Shown: positions 51,426 through 60,021, counted from the stretch's first letter. The stretch: 64,000 nucleotides of DNA from Roseiarcus sp963805295 (GCA_963805295.1 CAWDTW010000096.1:59500-123499); one strand, 5' to 3'. Notes: a model not told the origin generated them from the sequence alone. Numbers and translations: made by a program.

Positions 51426-51896
51426 CTAGTCGCGATCGCGCACCGCGCGCCAACTCAAGAGGAAATAGCCGACCACGAGAGCGACATTGAGCAATGCGCC
51501 AAAATAGCCGATCGCCGCCGCGCTGGGGTTCAAGAACGGCGAGGCCGCCTCGACCGCCGCGCAGAGGAGCCAGATCGCCCCGCCCCACGGCGCCGCCAGC
51601 CACAGTCCGATGGCGGCCAGAAGATCGAAGCAGGCGAAGGCGACGATCGTCGCCTGGAGCGCCGCCGCCATCGTCGCGAAGTTCCCGAGGCCGGGAAAGG
51701 CGCCGAGGATGATCGCCCAGTTGAACAGGCCCTTGCCGACCCAGACCCAAGCCAACGTGCGCATGTACCAAAGGAGCGCCGTTCTCCAGCCGACCGTCTG
51801 GATCACCGAGGAAAGCGTGCCGTCCGGCGGCTTGACCGGGGACCGGTCGACGAGCTCCACCGCGCCGTCGCGCGTCTGGCGCATCAGATATTTCAT
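51426..51896 (-). CDS. DUF6163-family membrane protein
   Basis: The product is 156 residues from ATG 51896, overlapping the stop of the upstream hydrolase gene by four bases. It has a polar N-terminus ('MKYLMRQTRDGAVELVDRSP') and four membrane helices ('ALLWYMRTLAWVWVGKGLFN', 'ATIVAFACFDLLAAIGLWLA', 'GAIWLLCAAVEAASPFLNPS', 'IGYFGALLNVALVVGYFLLS'). Common in Hyphomicrobiales; function unknown. It is the last gene of the run that begins with adk. Confidence 0.85.
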   Translation of the reverse strand: MKYLMRQTRDGAVELVDRSPVKPPDGTLSSVIQTVGWRTALLWYMRTLAWVWVGKGLFNWAIILGAFPGLGNFATMAAALQATIVAFACFDLLAAIGLWLAAPWGGAIWLLCAAVEAASPFLNPSAAAIGYFGALLNVALVVGYFLLSWRAVRDRD

Positions 51897-52954
51897 GCGG
51901 GCTGGCCCGGGAACCTCAACTCGCCGTCGCCGAGCGGCGCGAAATAGGCCTCGATCTCCGCTTCTGACGGGGGCGCGCTCCACTGCGGACGATTGTCCTT
52001 GTCGACGATGAGGGCGCGCACGCCTTCGTAAAAGTCGCGCCCGCGGCAGACCCGCGATACGATCCGGTACTCCACGCGCAAGGCCTCGTCGAAGTCGACG
52101 GACGGCCCCAACGCCATTTGTCGAAGCGCGATCGCCTGGCTGGTCGGCGATTTGTCCTGCATGGCGGCGCGAGCAGACCCCGCGAAAGCGCCGCTCTTGC
52201 GCGCGGCGTCGGCGAGCGCCGCCAGGATCGCCTCGCGGCTGTCGAGCGAGAAGCAGGCCTCGAGGCACTCGGCCCCTTTCATCAGCGCCGAAGACGGCGG
52301 GGCTTGGGCGAAGCGGCGGAGCGTGGCCTCGACCGGCGTTTCGCCCTCCAGCGCCTCGAGCAGGGCGGGGAACGCGGCGCTCGGGACGAAGGTCTGAGCG
52401 AGCCCGAACGCGAGCGCGTCGCCCGCATGGGCGCGCAGGCCCGTCAGCGCGAGATAGACGCCGGCGCGGCGCGCGAGCCGCGGCAGGAAATAGGTTCCGC
52501 CGACGTCGGGAAAGAAGCCGATTCCGACTTCCGGCATGGCGAAGACGAAGCGTTCGCCCGCCACGCGGCGCGACGCGTTGATCGACACGCCGACGCCGCC
52601 GCCCATCACGATGCCGTCGATCAGCGCGACAATGGGCTTCGGATAGGTCCTGATGCGCTGGTTGAGCTGGTACTCCTCGCGCCAGAACGTCAGCTGCCGC
52701 GCGTGGTCGCCGGCGCGGCCGAGCTCATAGAGACGACGGATGTCGCCGCCGGCGCAGAACGCCTTCTCTCCCGCGCCGCGGATGACGACCCGGGTCACGC
52801 CCGGATCCCCCTCCCACGCGTCGAGCGCGGCGGCCATCCGCCGCACCATGTTCAACGTCAACGCGTTCAGCGCCTTGGGTCGGTTGAGGACGATGACGCC
52901 GGCGCCGCGGCGTCGGTCGACGAGCGCCTCAGCACGCAGCGCCGCGTCCGTCAC
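51893..52954 (-). CDS. Enoyl-CoA hydratase family, 3-hydroxyisobutyryl-CoA hydrolase-like
   Basis: The product is 353 residues, the length of 3-hydroxyisobutyryl-CoA hydrolases and longer than simple enoyl-CoA hydratases. Crotonase motifs: 'VIVLNRPKALNALTLNMVRR', 'GEKAFCAGGDIRRLYELGRA' (oxyanion hole), 'VALIDGIVMGGGVGVSINAS', 'FAMPEVGIGFFPDVGGTYFL' with the Glu and Asp of the HIBCH type. It would release 3-hydroxyisobutyrate in valine breakdown. Its ATG overlaps the adk stop, an unusual partner at the end of a ribosomal operon. Confidence 0.88.
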   Translation of the reverse strand: MTDAALRAEALVDRRRGAGVIVLNRPKALNALTLNMVRRMAAALDAWEGDPGVTRVVIRGAGEKAFCAGGDIRRLYELGRAGDHARQLTFWREEYQLNQRIRTYPKPIVALIDGIVMGGGVGVSINASRRVAGERFVFAMPEVGIGFFPDVGGTYFLPRLARRAGVYLALTGLRAHAGDALAFGLAQTFVPSAAFPALLEALEGETPVEATLRRFAQAPPSSALMKGAECLEACFSLDSREAILAALADAARKSGAFAGSARAAMQDKSPTSQAIALRQMALGPSVDFDEALRVEYRIVSRVCRGRDFYEGVRALIVDKDNRPQWSAPPSEAEIEAYFAPLGDGELRFPGQPA

Positions 52955-53544
52955 GCCGTCGCCGCCTCCGAGAGGATCGCGTCGATCGCCTTGGCGACTT
53001 CGTCGATCGGCGCCATGCCGTCGACTTCATGCAGGAGGCCGCGCTCGCGAAAGAACGGCGTCACCGCCGCGGTGTCGCGCTCATAGGCGGCGAGGCGCGA
53101 TTTGAACACTTCCGGATCGTCGTCCTTGCGCACCGGCTGGCCGGCGGCCTTCGCCTCGGTGGCGCGGTTGACGATGCGGGCGACGAGTTTCGCCGGGTCG
53201 ACCTTCAGTTCGATCGCGGCGTCGAGCTTCAGCCCCTTGTCGGCCAGCATCTTTTCCAGCGCGTGCGCTTGCGCGATCGTGCGCGGAAATCCATCGAGGA
53301 TGAAGCCGTTGTTGGCGTCGGCTTGGTCGATGCGGTCGTTGATGATGCCCACGACGATGTCGTCCGACACCAGCGCGCCCGACTCCATCACCGCCTTGGC
53401 CTTGAGACCGATCGGGGTTCCGGCCGCGACCGCGGCGCGCAGCATGTCTCCGGTCGACAATTGCGGAATGCCCAGGTTCTTCACCAGACGCGCAGCCTGA
53501 GTGCCCTTGCCCGCCCCCGGCGGTCCCAGCAGTATCAACCTCAT
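52951..53544 (-). CDS. adk: Adenylate kinase
   Basis: The product is 197 residues from ATG 53544, which overlaps the secY stop (ATGA). P-loop 'LLGPPGAGKGTQAARL', AMP site 'PQLSTGDMLRAAV', 'NGFILDGFPRTIAQAHAL' and 'PVRKDDDPEVFKSRLAAYE'. It is the short-lid form usual for alphaproteobacteria, without zinc Cys residues. It interconverts AMP, ADP and ATP. The secY-adk order is the standard ribosomal-operon arrangement. Confidence 0.95.
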   Translation of the reverse strand: MRLILLGPPGAGKGTQAARLVKNLGIPQLSTGDMLRAAVAAGTPIGLKAKAVMESGALVSDDIVVGIINDRIDQADANNGFILDGFPRTIAQAHALEKMLADKGLKLDAAIELKVDPAKLVARIVNRATEAKAAGQPVRKDDDPEVFKSRLAAYERDTAAVTPFFRERGLLHEVDGMAPIDEVAKAIDAILSEAATA

Positions 53545-54875
53545 CGTTTCCGCCCTTTCAATCTGGCCCTGCGAATCAGGCCCTCGTATTGGTGCGCCTG
53601 CAGATGCCCGTGAATCTGCGCGACGGTGTCCATCGTCACATTGACGACGATCAATAGCGACGTCCCGCCGAAATAGAAAGGCAGCGCCGCATAGGAGATG
53701 AGCCATTCCGGCAACAGGCAGATCAGCGACAGATAAGCGGCGCCGAGCACCGTGATCCGGGTCAGGATGTAATCGATGTATTGCGCCGTGCGCTCGCCGG
53801 GGCGCACGCCCGGCACGAAGCCCCCGTGCTTCTTGAGGTTGTCGGCGGTGTCGGCCGGATTGAAGACGGTCGCAGTGTAGAAGAAGGTGAAGAACACGAT
53901 CAGCGCGACATATAGCCCGAGGTAAAGGGGGCTGCCGCGCCCGAGCAGCGCCGTGATCGTCGAGAGGATTCCCGAACCCGCGCTTCCTTGCGCGAAGTTC
54001 GCGACGGTTGTCGGCAGAAGCAGCAGCGAGGAAGCGAAAATGGGCGGAATGACGCCCGAGGTGTTGAGCTTCAGCGGAAGAAACGAACTCTGCCCCTCGT
54101 ACATCTTGTTGCCGACTTGACGGCGCGGATAGGTGATCGGGACGCGCCGCTGCGCGCGCTCCATGAACACGATGAACCCGACGACAACGAACACCATCAC
54201 GATGACGGCGAACACGAGGCCGGTCGAGATCGACCCTTGCCGGCCGAGTTCGAACAATTGCACGATCGCCTGCGGCAATCGCGCGACAATGCCGGCGAAG
54301 ATGATCAGCGAAGAGCCGTTGCCGACGCCGCGCGCCGTGATCTGCTCGCCGAGCCAGACGAGAAACATTGTCCCGCCGGTCAGCGTCACGACCGTCGAGA
54401 TGATGAACAGCATGCCCGGATTGGTGACGATGCCCGGGCGTCCCTCGAGTCCGATCGCGATGCCATAGGCCTGGAACACCGACAGCGCCACGGTGAGATA
54501 GCGCGTGTATTGATTGAGGACTTTGCGGCCTTGCTCGCCCTCTTTCTTGATCGCTTCGAGCGACGGCATCACCGAGCTCAGGAGCTGGATGATGATCGAG
54601 GCTGAAATATAAGGCATGATGTTCAAGGCGAATATCGCCATGCGCTGCACCGCGCCGCCCGAGAACATGTTGAACATGTCGAGCACGCCCTGCTTCTGTC
54701 CGAGAAACGCGGTCTGGAACGCGTTCGAGTCGATGCCGGGCAGCGGGATGTAGGTCCCGAGGCGGAAGATGACCAGCGCGCCCAGCGTGAACCAGATGCG
54801 CTTCTTGAGTTCGTCGGCCTTGGCGAAGGCGGACCAGTTGATATTGGCTGCGAGCTGTTCGGCGGCCGACGCCAT
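53541..54875 (-). CDS. secY: Preprotein translocase subunit SecY
   Basis: The product is 444 residues with ten membrane helices. Start 'MASAAEQLAANINWSAFAKA', plug-region helix 'PLPGIDSNAFQTAFLGQKQG', 'FNMFSGGAVQRMAIFALNIM', and cytoplasmic loop 'GFVPGVRPGERTAQYIDYIL' near the ribosome-docking loop. It forms the channel of the Sec translocon with SecE and SecG (not in the window). It lies between rplO (134 bases upstream) and adk. Confidence 0.95.
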   Translation of the reverse strand: MASAAEQLAANINWSAFAKADELKKRIWFTLGALVIFRLGTYIPLPGIDSNAFQTAFLGQKQGVLDMFNMFSGGAVQRMAIFALNIMPYISASIIIQLLSSVMPSLEAIKKEGEQGRKVLNQYTRYLTVALSVFQAYGIAIGLEGRPGIVTNPGMLFIISTVVTLTGGTMFLVWLGEQITARGVGNGSSLIIFAGIVARLPQAIVQLFELGRQGSISTGLVFAVIVMVFVVVGFIVFMERAQRRVPITYPRRQVGNKMYEGQSSFLPLKLNTSGVIPPIFASSLLLLPTTVANFAQGSAGSGILSTITALLGRGSPLYLGLYVALIVFFTFFYTATVFNPADTADNLKKHGGFVPGVRPGERTAQYIDYILTRITVLGAAYLSLICLLPEWLISYAALPFYFGGTSLLIVVNVTMDTVAQIHGHLQAHQYEGLIRRARLKGRKR

Positions 54876-55009
54876 GGTGCGCTCCGAGCGGCGCGCCCGC
54901 GGGCGCGCAGATGTTCAAAAACGTCGTTCCCGCCGCCCTTCTCCTGCGCGGCGAGAGCGCCCCTATCATATGGTCGCCGCGCGCGCCATCGCCACCTCGA
55001 TGGAGGCGA

Positions 55010-55492
55010 TTACGGAGCGGCGGGCGCGGCTGCCGCGCGCAGCGTCTTGAGGCTGCCGCCGGCCTTCTCGATCGCCGCCGCGGCGCTCTTGGAGGCCGCC
55101 GCGACCTCGAAATTCGCCTTGGCCTTCAGCTCGCCCGAGCCGAGGATCTTCACGCCGTCGCGCGGATGGGTGACGACGCCGGCCTTTAGCAGGCTCTCGA
55201 CGGTGATCGGCTCGTCGACGCCGAGCTTGCCGGCGTCGATCGCGCTCTGGATGCGGCCAAGGTTGACCTCGTTGTAGACGAGCTGCGACGGCGGGGTGAA
55301 GCCGCGCTTCGGCAGGCGGCGATGCAGCGGCATCTGGCCGCCCTCGAAGCCCTTGATGCGCACGCCCGAGCGCGCGGTCTGGCCCTTGCCGCCCCGCCCC
55401 GCCTGCTTGCCCTTGCCCGAACCGATGCCGCGCCCGACGCGCATGCGCGCCTTGGACGAGCCGGGATTGTCTCTGATTTCGTTGAGTTTCAT
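55010..55492 (-). CDS. rplO: 50S ribosomal protein L15
   Basis: The product is 160 residues with 'MKLNEIRDNPGSSKARMRVG' and the Gly-rich 'GRGIGSGKGKQAGRGGKGQT', then 'GFEGGQMPLHRRLPKRGF'. Slightly Ala-rich C-terminus ('AAAAIEKAGGSLKTLRAAAA'). Ten-base gap from rpmD. Confidence 0.95.
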   Translation of the reverse strand: MKLNEIRDNPGSSKARMRVGRGIGSGKGKQAGRGGKGQTARSGVRIKGFEGGQMPLHRRLPKRGFTPPSQLVYNEVNLGRIQSAIDAGKLGVDEPITVESLLKAGVVTHPRDGVKILGSGELKAKANFEVAAASKSAAAAIEKAGGSLKTLRAAAAPAAP

Positions 55493-55502
55493 GGCGCGAC
55501 CT

Positions 55503-55694
55503 CTATTTCCCGTCGACGACGCGCACGAGATGCGCGACCTTCGCGATCATGCCGCGGTTGGCCGGAGTGTCGGCGACGCTCGACTTGCGGCCAATCTTGT
55601 TGAGGCCGAGGCCCTTCAACGTTTCGCGCTGCGTAGCGGGCCGGCCGATGGCGCTCGCGGTCTGCTCGAGCATGATGGTCTTCTGCGTGCTCAT
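55503..55694 (-). CDS. rpmD: 50S ribosomal protein L30
   Basis: The product is 63 residues from ATG 55694 ('MSTQKTIMLEQTASAIGRPA', 'LKGLGLNKIGRKSSVADTPA', 'MIAKVAHLVRVVDGK'). No stop codon separates it from rpsE upstream: the S5 frame runs straight into it, so this start could instead be an internal Met of an S5-L30 fusion. Confidence 0.9.
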   Translation of the reverse strand: MSTQKTIMLEQTASAIGRPATQRETLKGLGLNKIGRKSSVADTPANRGMIAKVAHLVRVVDGK

Positions 55695-56282
55695 GGCGGC
55701 TCTCGGCCTCACGAAATCGGTGGCGTCGGGTTCGACGCCCTGGCGGCGCGACTGCAGCGTCGACACCTTGAGGTTGCGCCGCTGCGCGACCGAGCGCGGG
55801 CTGTCCTCGCGCGAGAGCGCGTCGAAAGTCGCGCGGATCATGTTGTAGGGGTTCGACGAGCCCTGGCTCTTCGCCACGACGTCGTGCACGCCGAGCAACT
55901 CGAACACCGCGCGCATCGGGCCGCCGGCGATGATGCCGGTGCCGGCGGGGGCCGCCCGCAGGACGACCCGGCCCGCGCCATGGCGCCCGTTGACGTCGTG
56001 ATGCAGCGTGCGGCCTTCGCGCAGCGGCACGCGCACGACGCCGCGCTTGGCGGCTTCGGTGGCCTTGCGGATCGCTTCCGGCACTTCCCGGGCCTTGCCG
56101 TGGCCGAAGCCGACCCGGCCCTTCTGGTCGCCGACGACGACGAGCGCGGCGAAGCCGAACCGACGGCCGCCCTTCACGACTTTCGCCACACGGTTGATGT
56201 GAACGAGGCGATCGACAAACTCGCTGTCGCGATCCTCGTGCCTATGGTCACGGCCGCGGCCGCCTTCTCCTTCACGCGCCAT
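55695..56282 (-). CDS. rpsE: 30S ribosomal protein S5 (reads into L30)
   Basis: S5 signatures: 'LVHINRVAKVVKGGRRFGFA', 'GRVGFGHGKAREVPEAIRKA', 'APAGTGIIAGGPMRAVFELL', 'SNPYNMIRATFDALSREDSP', 'RRNLKVSTLQSRRQG'. After the normal S5 end the frame adds 'VEPDATDFVRPRAA' and then enters L30 with no stop. In the +1 frame a TGA exists 14 bases before the L30 ATG, so a one-base change could restore separate proteins. I end the feature at the L30 start for convenience. Confidence 0.9.
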
Positions 56283-56348
56283 TCTTCTCTTCCGTCGCTT
56301 AAAGACGCGGCGCGCGCACGAAACGGCGCCGCTCGCTTCCGTTGATCG

Positions 56349-56711
56349 TCAGAACTCGAGACCGCCCTCGCGGGCGCCCTCGGCCAGCGCCTTGACGCGG
56401 CCATGGTACATATAGGCGCCGCGATCGAAGACCACCTTGGCGACGCCGACCTTCTTCGCCCGTTCGGCAAGTTCCTTGCCGACGATGCGCGCGGCCTCGA
56501 CCGTCGCGCCGGTCTTCAGCAACTCGCGCAGCGTCTTCTCGATCGAGGAGGCGGCGGCGAGCGTGCGCCCGTGCTCGTCGTCGATGACCTGAGCGTAGAT
56601 CTGCTTGGACGAACGGAAGACGCTGAGCCGCGGACGTCCGCCCGCGTTGGCGATGATCGCACGGCGGACGCGCGCCTTGCGCCGCTGCGTTGATGTGTTC
56701 GACTTGGCCAT
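56349..56711 (-). CDS. rplR: 50S ribosomal protein L18
   Basis: The product is 120 residues: 'RKARVRRAIIANAGGRPRLS', 'VFRSSKQIYAQVIDDEHGRT', 'KVVFDRGAYMYHGRVKALAE'. It binds 5S rRNA with L5. Standard position between rplF and rpsE. Confidence 0.95.
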   Translation of the reverse strand: MAKSNTSTQRRKARVRRAIIANAGGRPRLSVFRSSKQIYAQVIDDEHGRTLAAASSIEKTLRELLKTGATVEAARIVGKELAERAKKVGVAKVVFDRGAYMYHGRVKALAEGAREGGLEF

Positions 56712-56721
56712 GGCGGCGCCC

Positions 56722-57255
56722 CTACTTCTTCTTGCCTTCCTTGCGGAAAATGAATTCGCCGACGTACTTGACGCCCTTGCCCTTATAGGGCTCGGGACCG
56801 CGGAACGCCCGGATCTCCGCGGCGATCTGGCCCACCTGGCGCTTGTCGATGCCGGCGATGGTGATTTCGGTCGGCTTCGGCGTGGTGATCGTCACGCCCG
56901 AAGGGATCGGATACATGATGTCGTGGCTGTAGCCGAGCGACAGCTGAAGGTTCCTGCCCGCCACCGCGGCCTTGTAGCCGACGCCGTTGATCTCGAGCTT
57001 CTTCTCGAAGCCGTGGGTGACGCCGCCGATCAGGTTGGCGATCTGCGCCCGGGTCATGCCCCACATCGCGCGGGCGCGCTGGTCCTCGCCGTGCGGCCTC
57101 ACATGCACCGCGCCGCCGTCGATCGACACCGACACCTCGTCAGGCGCGGTGAACTCGAGTTCGCCCTTGGCGCCTTTGACGGCGATCGTCTGGCCGTCCA
57201 GTCTGGCGCTGACGCCAGACGGAATGACGACGGGCTTCCTGCCGATACGAGACAT
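56722..57255 (-). CDS. rplF: 50S ribosomal protein L6
   Basis: The product is 177 residues: 'MSRIGRKPVVIPSGVSARLD', 'GVTHGFEKKLEINGVGYKAA', and the signature 'PEPYKGKGVKYVGEFIFRKE'. Standard operon position and length. Confidence 0.95.
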   Translation of the reverse strand: MSRIGRKPVVIPSGVSARLDGQTIAVKGAKGELEFTAPDEVSVSIDGGAVHVRPHGEDQRARAMWGMTRAQIANLIGGVTHGFEKKLEINGVGYKAAVAGRNLQLSLGYSHDIMYPIPSGVTITTPKPTEITIAGIDKRQVGQIAAEIRAFRGPEPYKGKGVKYVGEFIFRKEGKKK

Positions 57256-57284
57256 GGCTCAATTCCAATCTGTGCGATGCGCCG

Positions 57285-57683
57285 TCAGAACACGGTGCAG
57301 AGGACTTCGCCGCCGACGTTGTTTTCGCGCGCGGCGTGGTCAGCCATGACGCCCTTCGGCGTCGAAAGGATCGCGACGCCGAGGCCGTTGGCGACGCGCG
57401 GCATGGCGCCGACGGTCGCATAGACCCGGCGGCCGGGCTTCGACACCCGCTCGAGCTTGCGGATGACCGGCTCGTTGTCGAAATACTTCAGCTCGATCTC
57501 GAATTCGCTGCGGCCGTTGCCGTAATCCGTCGTGGAATAGCCGCGGATGAAGCCTTCGGACTCGAGCACGTCGAGAACCTTCTTGCGAAGCGAGGACCCG
57601 GGGGTCGTCACCTTGCCGCGCTTGCGCATCTGCGCGTTGCGAATGCGGGTGAGCATGTCGCCGAGGGGATCGTTCACTGCCAT
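57285..57683 (-). CDS. rpsH: 30S ribosomal protein S8
   Basis: The product is 132 residues: 'MAVNDPLGDMLTRIRNAQMR', 'RKVLDVLESEGFIRGYSTTD', and C-terminal 'LGVAILSTPKGVMADHAARE'. Binds the central 16S domain. Also a translational repressor site holder in the spc operon of other bacteria. Confidence 0.95.
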   Translation of the reverse strand: MAVNDPLGDMLTRIRNAQMRKRGKVTTPGSSLRKKVLDVLESEGFIRGYSTTDYGNGRSEFEIELKYFDNEPVIRKLERVSKPGRRVYATVGAMPRVANGLGVAILSTPKGVMADHAARENNVGGEVLCTVF

Positions 57684-57696
57684 GATCGCGTCCTCC

Positions 57697-58002
57697 TCAC
57701 CAGCTCGACTTGACCAGGCCCGGGATTAGGCCCCTGTTGCCCAGTTCGCGGACCGCGATGCGCGACAGCTTCATCTTGCGGTAGAAGCCGCGGGGACGGC
57801 CTGTCACCTCGCAACGGTTGCGCACGCGTACGATCGCGCCGTTGCGCGGCAGCGCCGCGAGCTTGAGGCGCGCCTCGAAACGCTCCTCCATCGGACGCGC
57901 CTCGTCGTTGGCGACGTCGAGCAAGCGCCGACGCCGGCCGGCGAACTTCTTGACCAGACGCTGCTTGCGCAGGTTGTTCTCGATTGCACTCTTCTTTGCC
58001 AT
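57697..58002 (-). CDS. rpsN: 30S ribosomal protein S14 (long, zinc-free type)
   Basis: The product is 101 residues: 'MAKKSAIENNLRKQRLVKKF', 'RFEARLKLAALPRNGAIVRV', 'NRCEVTGRPRGFYRKMKLSR'. It lacks the four Cys of the short zinc form. Confidence 0.95.
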   Translation of the reverse strand: MAKKSAIENNLRKQRLVKKFAGRRRRLLDVANDEARPMEERFEARLKLAALPRNGAIVRVRNRCEVTGRPRGFYRKMKLSRIAVRELGNRGLIPGLVKSSW

Positions 58003-58041
58003 GAATGGCCTCCAATTTTCCGCGTCTGAGCTCTTTTAAGC

Positions 58042-58758
58042 TCACTGCCGGAACGGGAAGTTGAACGCACGCAGCAAGGCCTGCGCTTCCGCATCGGTCT
58101 TGGCCGTCGTGCAGACCACGACGTCGAGCCCGAGCATGGCTTCGGCCTTGTCGTAGTCGATCTCGGGGAAAATGATGTGCTCCTTGACGCCGAGCGCATA
58201 ATTGCCGCGCCCGTCGAACGACTTCGGATCGAGGCCGCGGAAGTCGCGCACGCGCGGCAGCGCGACCGTCACCAGACGATCGAGGAACTCGTACATGCGG
58301 GTCTTGCGTAGCGTGACTTTCGCGCCGATCGGCATGTTCTCGCGCACCTTGAAGGTCGAGATCGCCTTACGGGCGCGGGTCACCACCGCCTTTTGGCCGG
58401 CGATGAGCGCGAGATCGGCGGCGGCCGAAGTCACCCTCTTGGTGTCGTTGACCGCCTCGCCCACGCCCATGTTGAGCACGATCTTGTCGAGCTTGGGCAC
58501 TTCGAGCGGGTTCTTGTAGCCGAACTCCTTGATGAGTTTCGGCACGATCTCGTCCTGGTAGACCTTCTTCAGGCGCGCGACATAGTCCTTCGGCGCGGCC
58601 TTGACCGCGCCGGCGGCGGCGGCCGGCGCGCCACCCTCCTTGCGTCCCTTCGCGCCCTTGGCCTCTGCCGGGGCGGGAGCGCCTTTGGCGCCCTTGGGAG
58701 CGGCGGCCTTTTCGCCTTTGCCGGGCTTGGCGCCCTTTTCGTTCTTTGCCTCAGCCAT
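58042..58758 (-). CDS. rplE: 50S ribosomal protein L5 with N-terminal Lys/Ala-rich extension
   Basis: The core (from about residue 57, 'DYVARLKKVYQDEIVPKLIK') is a normal L5, with 'LNMGVGEAVNDTKRVTSAAA', 'TLRKTRMYEFLDRLVTVALP' and 'FRGLDPKSFDGRGNYALGVK'. The first ~55 residues are a Lys/Gly/Ala/Pro-rich, probably disordered extension ('EKGAKPGKGEKAAAPKGAKG'), giving 238 residues against about 180-185 usually. ATG 58758 overlaps the end of rplX by eight bases, supporting this start. It binds 5S rRNA. Confidence 0.92.
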   Translation of the reverse strand: MAEAKNEKGAKPGKGEKAAAPKGAKGAPAPAEAKGAKGRKEGGAPAAAAGAVKAAPKDYVARLKKVYQDEIVPKLIKEFGYKNPLEVPKLDKIVLNMGVGEAVNDTKRVTSAAADLALIAGQKAVVTRARKAISTFKVRENMPIGAKVTLRKTRMYEFLDRLVTVALPRVRDFRGLDPKSFDGRGNYALGVKEHIIFPEIDYDKAEAMLGLDVVVCTTAKTDAEAQALLRAFNFPFRQ

Positions 58759-59068
58759 CGATCAGGTCTCCGGAGCGCTTGGCGACGCGGACCTTGCGGC
58801 CGTCGTCGAGAGTCTTGAAGCCGACGCGCGTGGGCTTGCCGGACTTTGGATCGGCGATCGCCAGATTCGACAGATGGATCGGCAATTCCTTGGTCAGGAT
58901 CCCGCCCTCGGTCTGCGCGGTCTGGCGGGTGTGGCGGCGAACGAGATTGACGCCGGCGACGATCGCGCGGCCCTCGGTCGGCATCACCTTGCGGACCTCG
59001 CCGGTCTTGCCCTTGTCGCGGCCGGCCATGACCACGACCTTGTCGCCCTTCTTGATCTTGGCGGCCAT
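58751..59068 (-). CDS. rplX: 50S ribosomal protein L24
   Basis: The product is 105 residues from ATG 59068: KOW motif 'KIKKGDKVVVMAGRDKGKTG', then 'GVNLVRRHTRQTAQTEGGIL'. Stop overlaps the rplE start; its start touches the rplN stop. Confidence 0.95.
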   Translation of the reverse strand: MAAKIKKGDKVVVMAGRDKGKTGEVRKVMPTEGRAIVAGVNLVRRHTRQTAQTEGGILTKELPIHLSNLAIADPKSGKPTRVGFKTLDDGRKVRVAKRSGDLIDG

Positions 59069-59436
59069 TACAGCACCTCCGGCGCAAGCGAGATGATCTT
59101 GACGTGGTTCTTGGCCCGAAGTTCCCGCGGCACCGGCCCGAAGATGCGGGTTCCGACCGGCTCCGACTGATTGTTGATCAGCACCGCCGCGTTGGAGTCG
59201 AACCGGATCACCGAGCCGTCGGACCGGCGGATGTCCTTGGCGGTGCGCACCACGACCGCCTTCATCACGTCGCCCTTTTTCACGCGCCCGCGCGGAATCG
59301 CCTCCTTGACCGAGACGACGATGATGTCGCCGATCGAAGCGTAGCGACGCTTCGATCCGCCCAAGACCTTGATGCACATCACGCGCCGCGCGCCGGAATT
59401 GTCGGCGACGTCGAGGTTGGTCTGCATCTGTATCAT
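59068..59436 (-). CDS. rplN: 50S ribosomal protein L14
   Basis: The product is 122 residues: 'MIQMQTNLDVADNSGARRVM', 'GDIIVVSVKEAIPRGRVKKG', 'SNAAVLINNQSEPVGTRIFG'. A 116-base gap without a gene separates it from rpsQ. Confidence 0.95.
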   Translation of the reverse strand: MIQMQTNLDVADNSGARRVMCIKVLGGSKRRYASIGDIIVVSVKEAIPRGRVKKGDVMKAVVVRTAKDIRRSDGSVIRFDSNAAVLINNQSEPVGTRIFGPVPRELRAKNHVKIISLAPEVL

Positions 59437-59552
59437 CGCCTGATCGCCTTTCTGGTCAGATCGGTTTCCGGCGCCTCGCGGCGCCGCACTACGCCTGAAG
59501 GAGGCTCATCGCCCCCGGGATGAATTGTCGACGCGCGCCGGGCGCCCGCCGC

Positions 59553-59798
59553 TCACGCCTTCGGCGCCGTCTCGTCGATGACGATCCACCGTTTCAGCTT
59601 CGAAATCGGACGCGTCTCCTCAATGGAAACCGTGTCGCCGACCTTCTGGGTCTTGTTCTCGACATGCGCATGGTAGTTCTTCGACCGGCGCACGGTCTTC
59701 TTGAGCAGCGGGTGGGTGAAACGGCGCTCGACCTTCACCACGAGCGTCTTCTCCTGCTTGTCGCTGACGACGACGCCCTGCAAAATTCTTTTCGGCAT
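59553..59798 (-). CDS. rpsQ: 30S ribosomal protein S17
   Basis: The product is 81 residues from ATG 59798 (MPKRILQGVVVSDKQEKTLV), with 'VENKTQKVGDTVSIEETRPI'. An upstream in-frame start adds ten residues that overlap rpmC and is unlikely. Confidence 0.95.
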   Translation of the reverse strand: MPKRILQGVVVSDKQEKTLVVKVERRFTHPLLKKTVRRSKNYHAHVENKTQKVGDTVSIEETRPISKLKRWIVIDETAPKA

Positions 59799-59802
59799 AT
59801 CG

Positions 59803-60021
59803 TTAGTCCTTGGCCCTCGCGGCGGCACGCTTCTGCGCGGCGATGGTCTTGACGCGGGCGATGTCGCGGCGGACGATCCGCACCCGAGCGGTGTCCTGCA
59901 ATTGTCCGCTCGCCTTCTGGAAGCGCAGGTTGAACTGCTCCTTCTTCAGCTTGAGCGCCTCGTCGTCGAGCTGGTCTTCCGTCATGACGCGCAGATCGGA
60001 AACGCGGCTGGTCCTTTTCAT
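59803..60021 (-). CDS. rpmC: 50S ribosomal protein L29
   Basis: The product is 72 residues: 'TEDQLDDEALKLKKEQFNLR', 'KASGQLQDTARVRIVRRDIA'. Helical; lines the exit tunnel. Four bases from rpsQ. Confidence 0.95.
   Translation of the reverse strand: MKRTSRVSDLRVMTEDQLDDEALKLKKEQFNLRFQKASGQLQDTARVRIVRRDIARVKTIAAQKRAAARAKD

Noticed and set aside
52951..54969. 672-residue frame spanning adk and the secY region
   Set aside because: Only the last 197 codons are adk; the rest is a shadow of secY.
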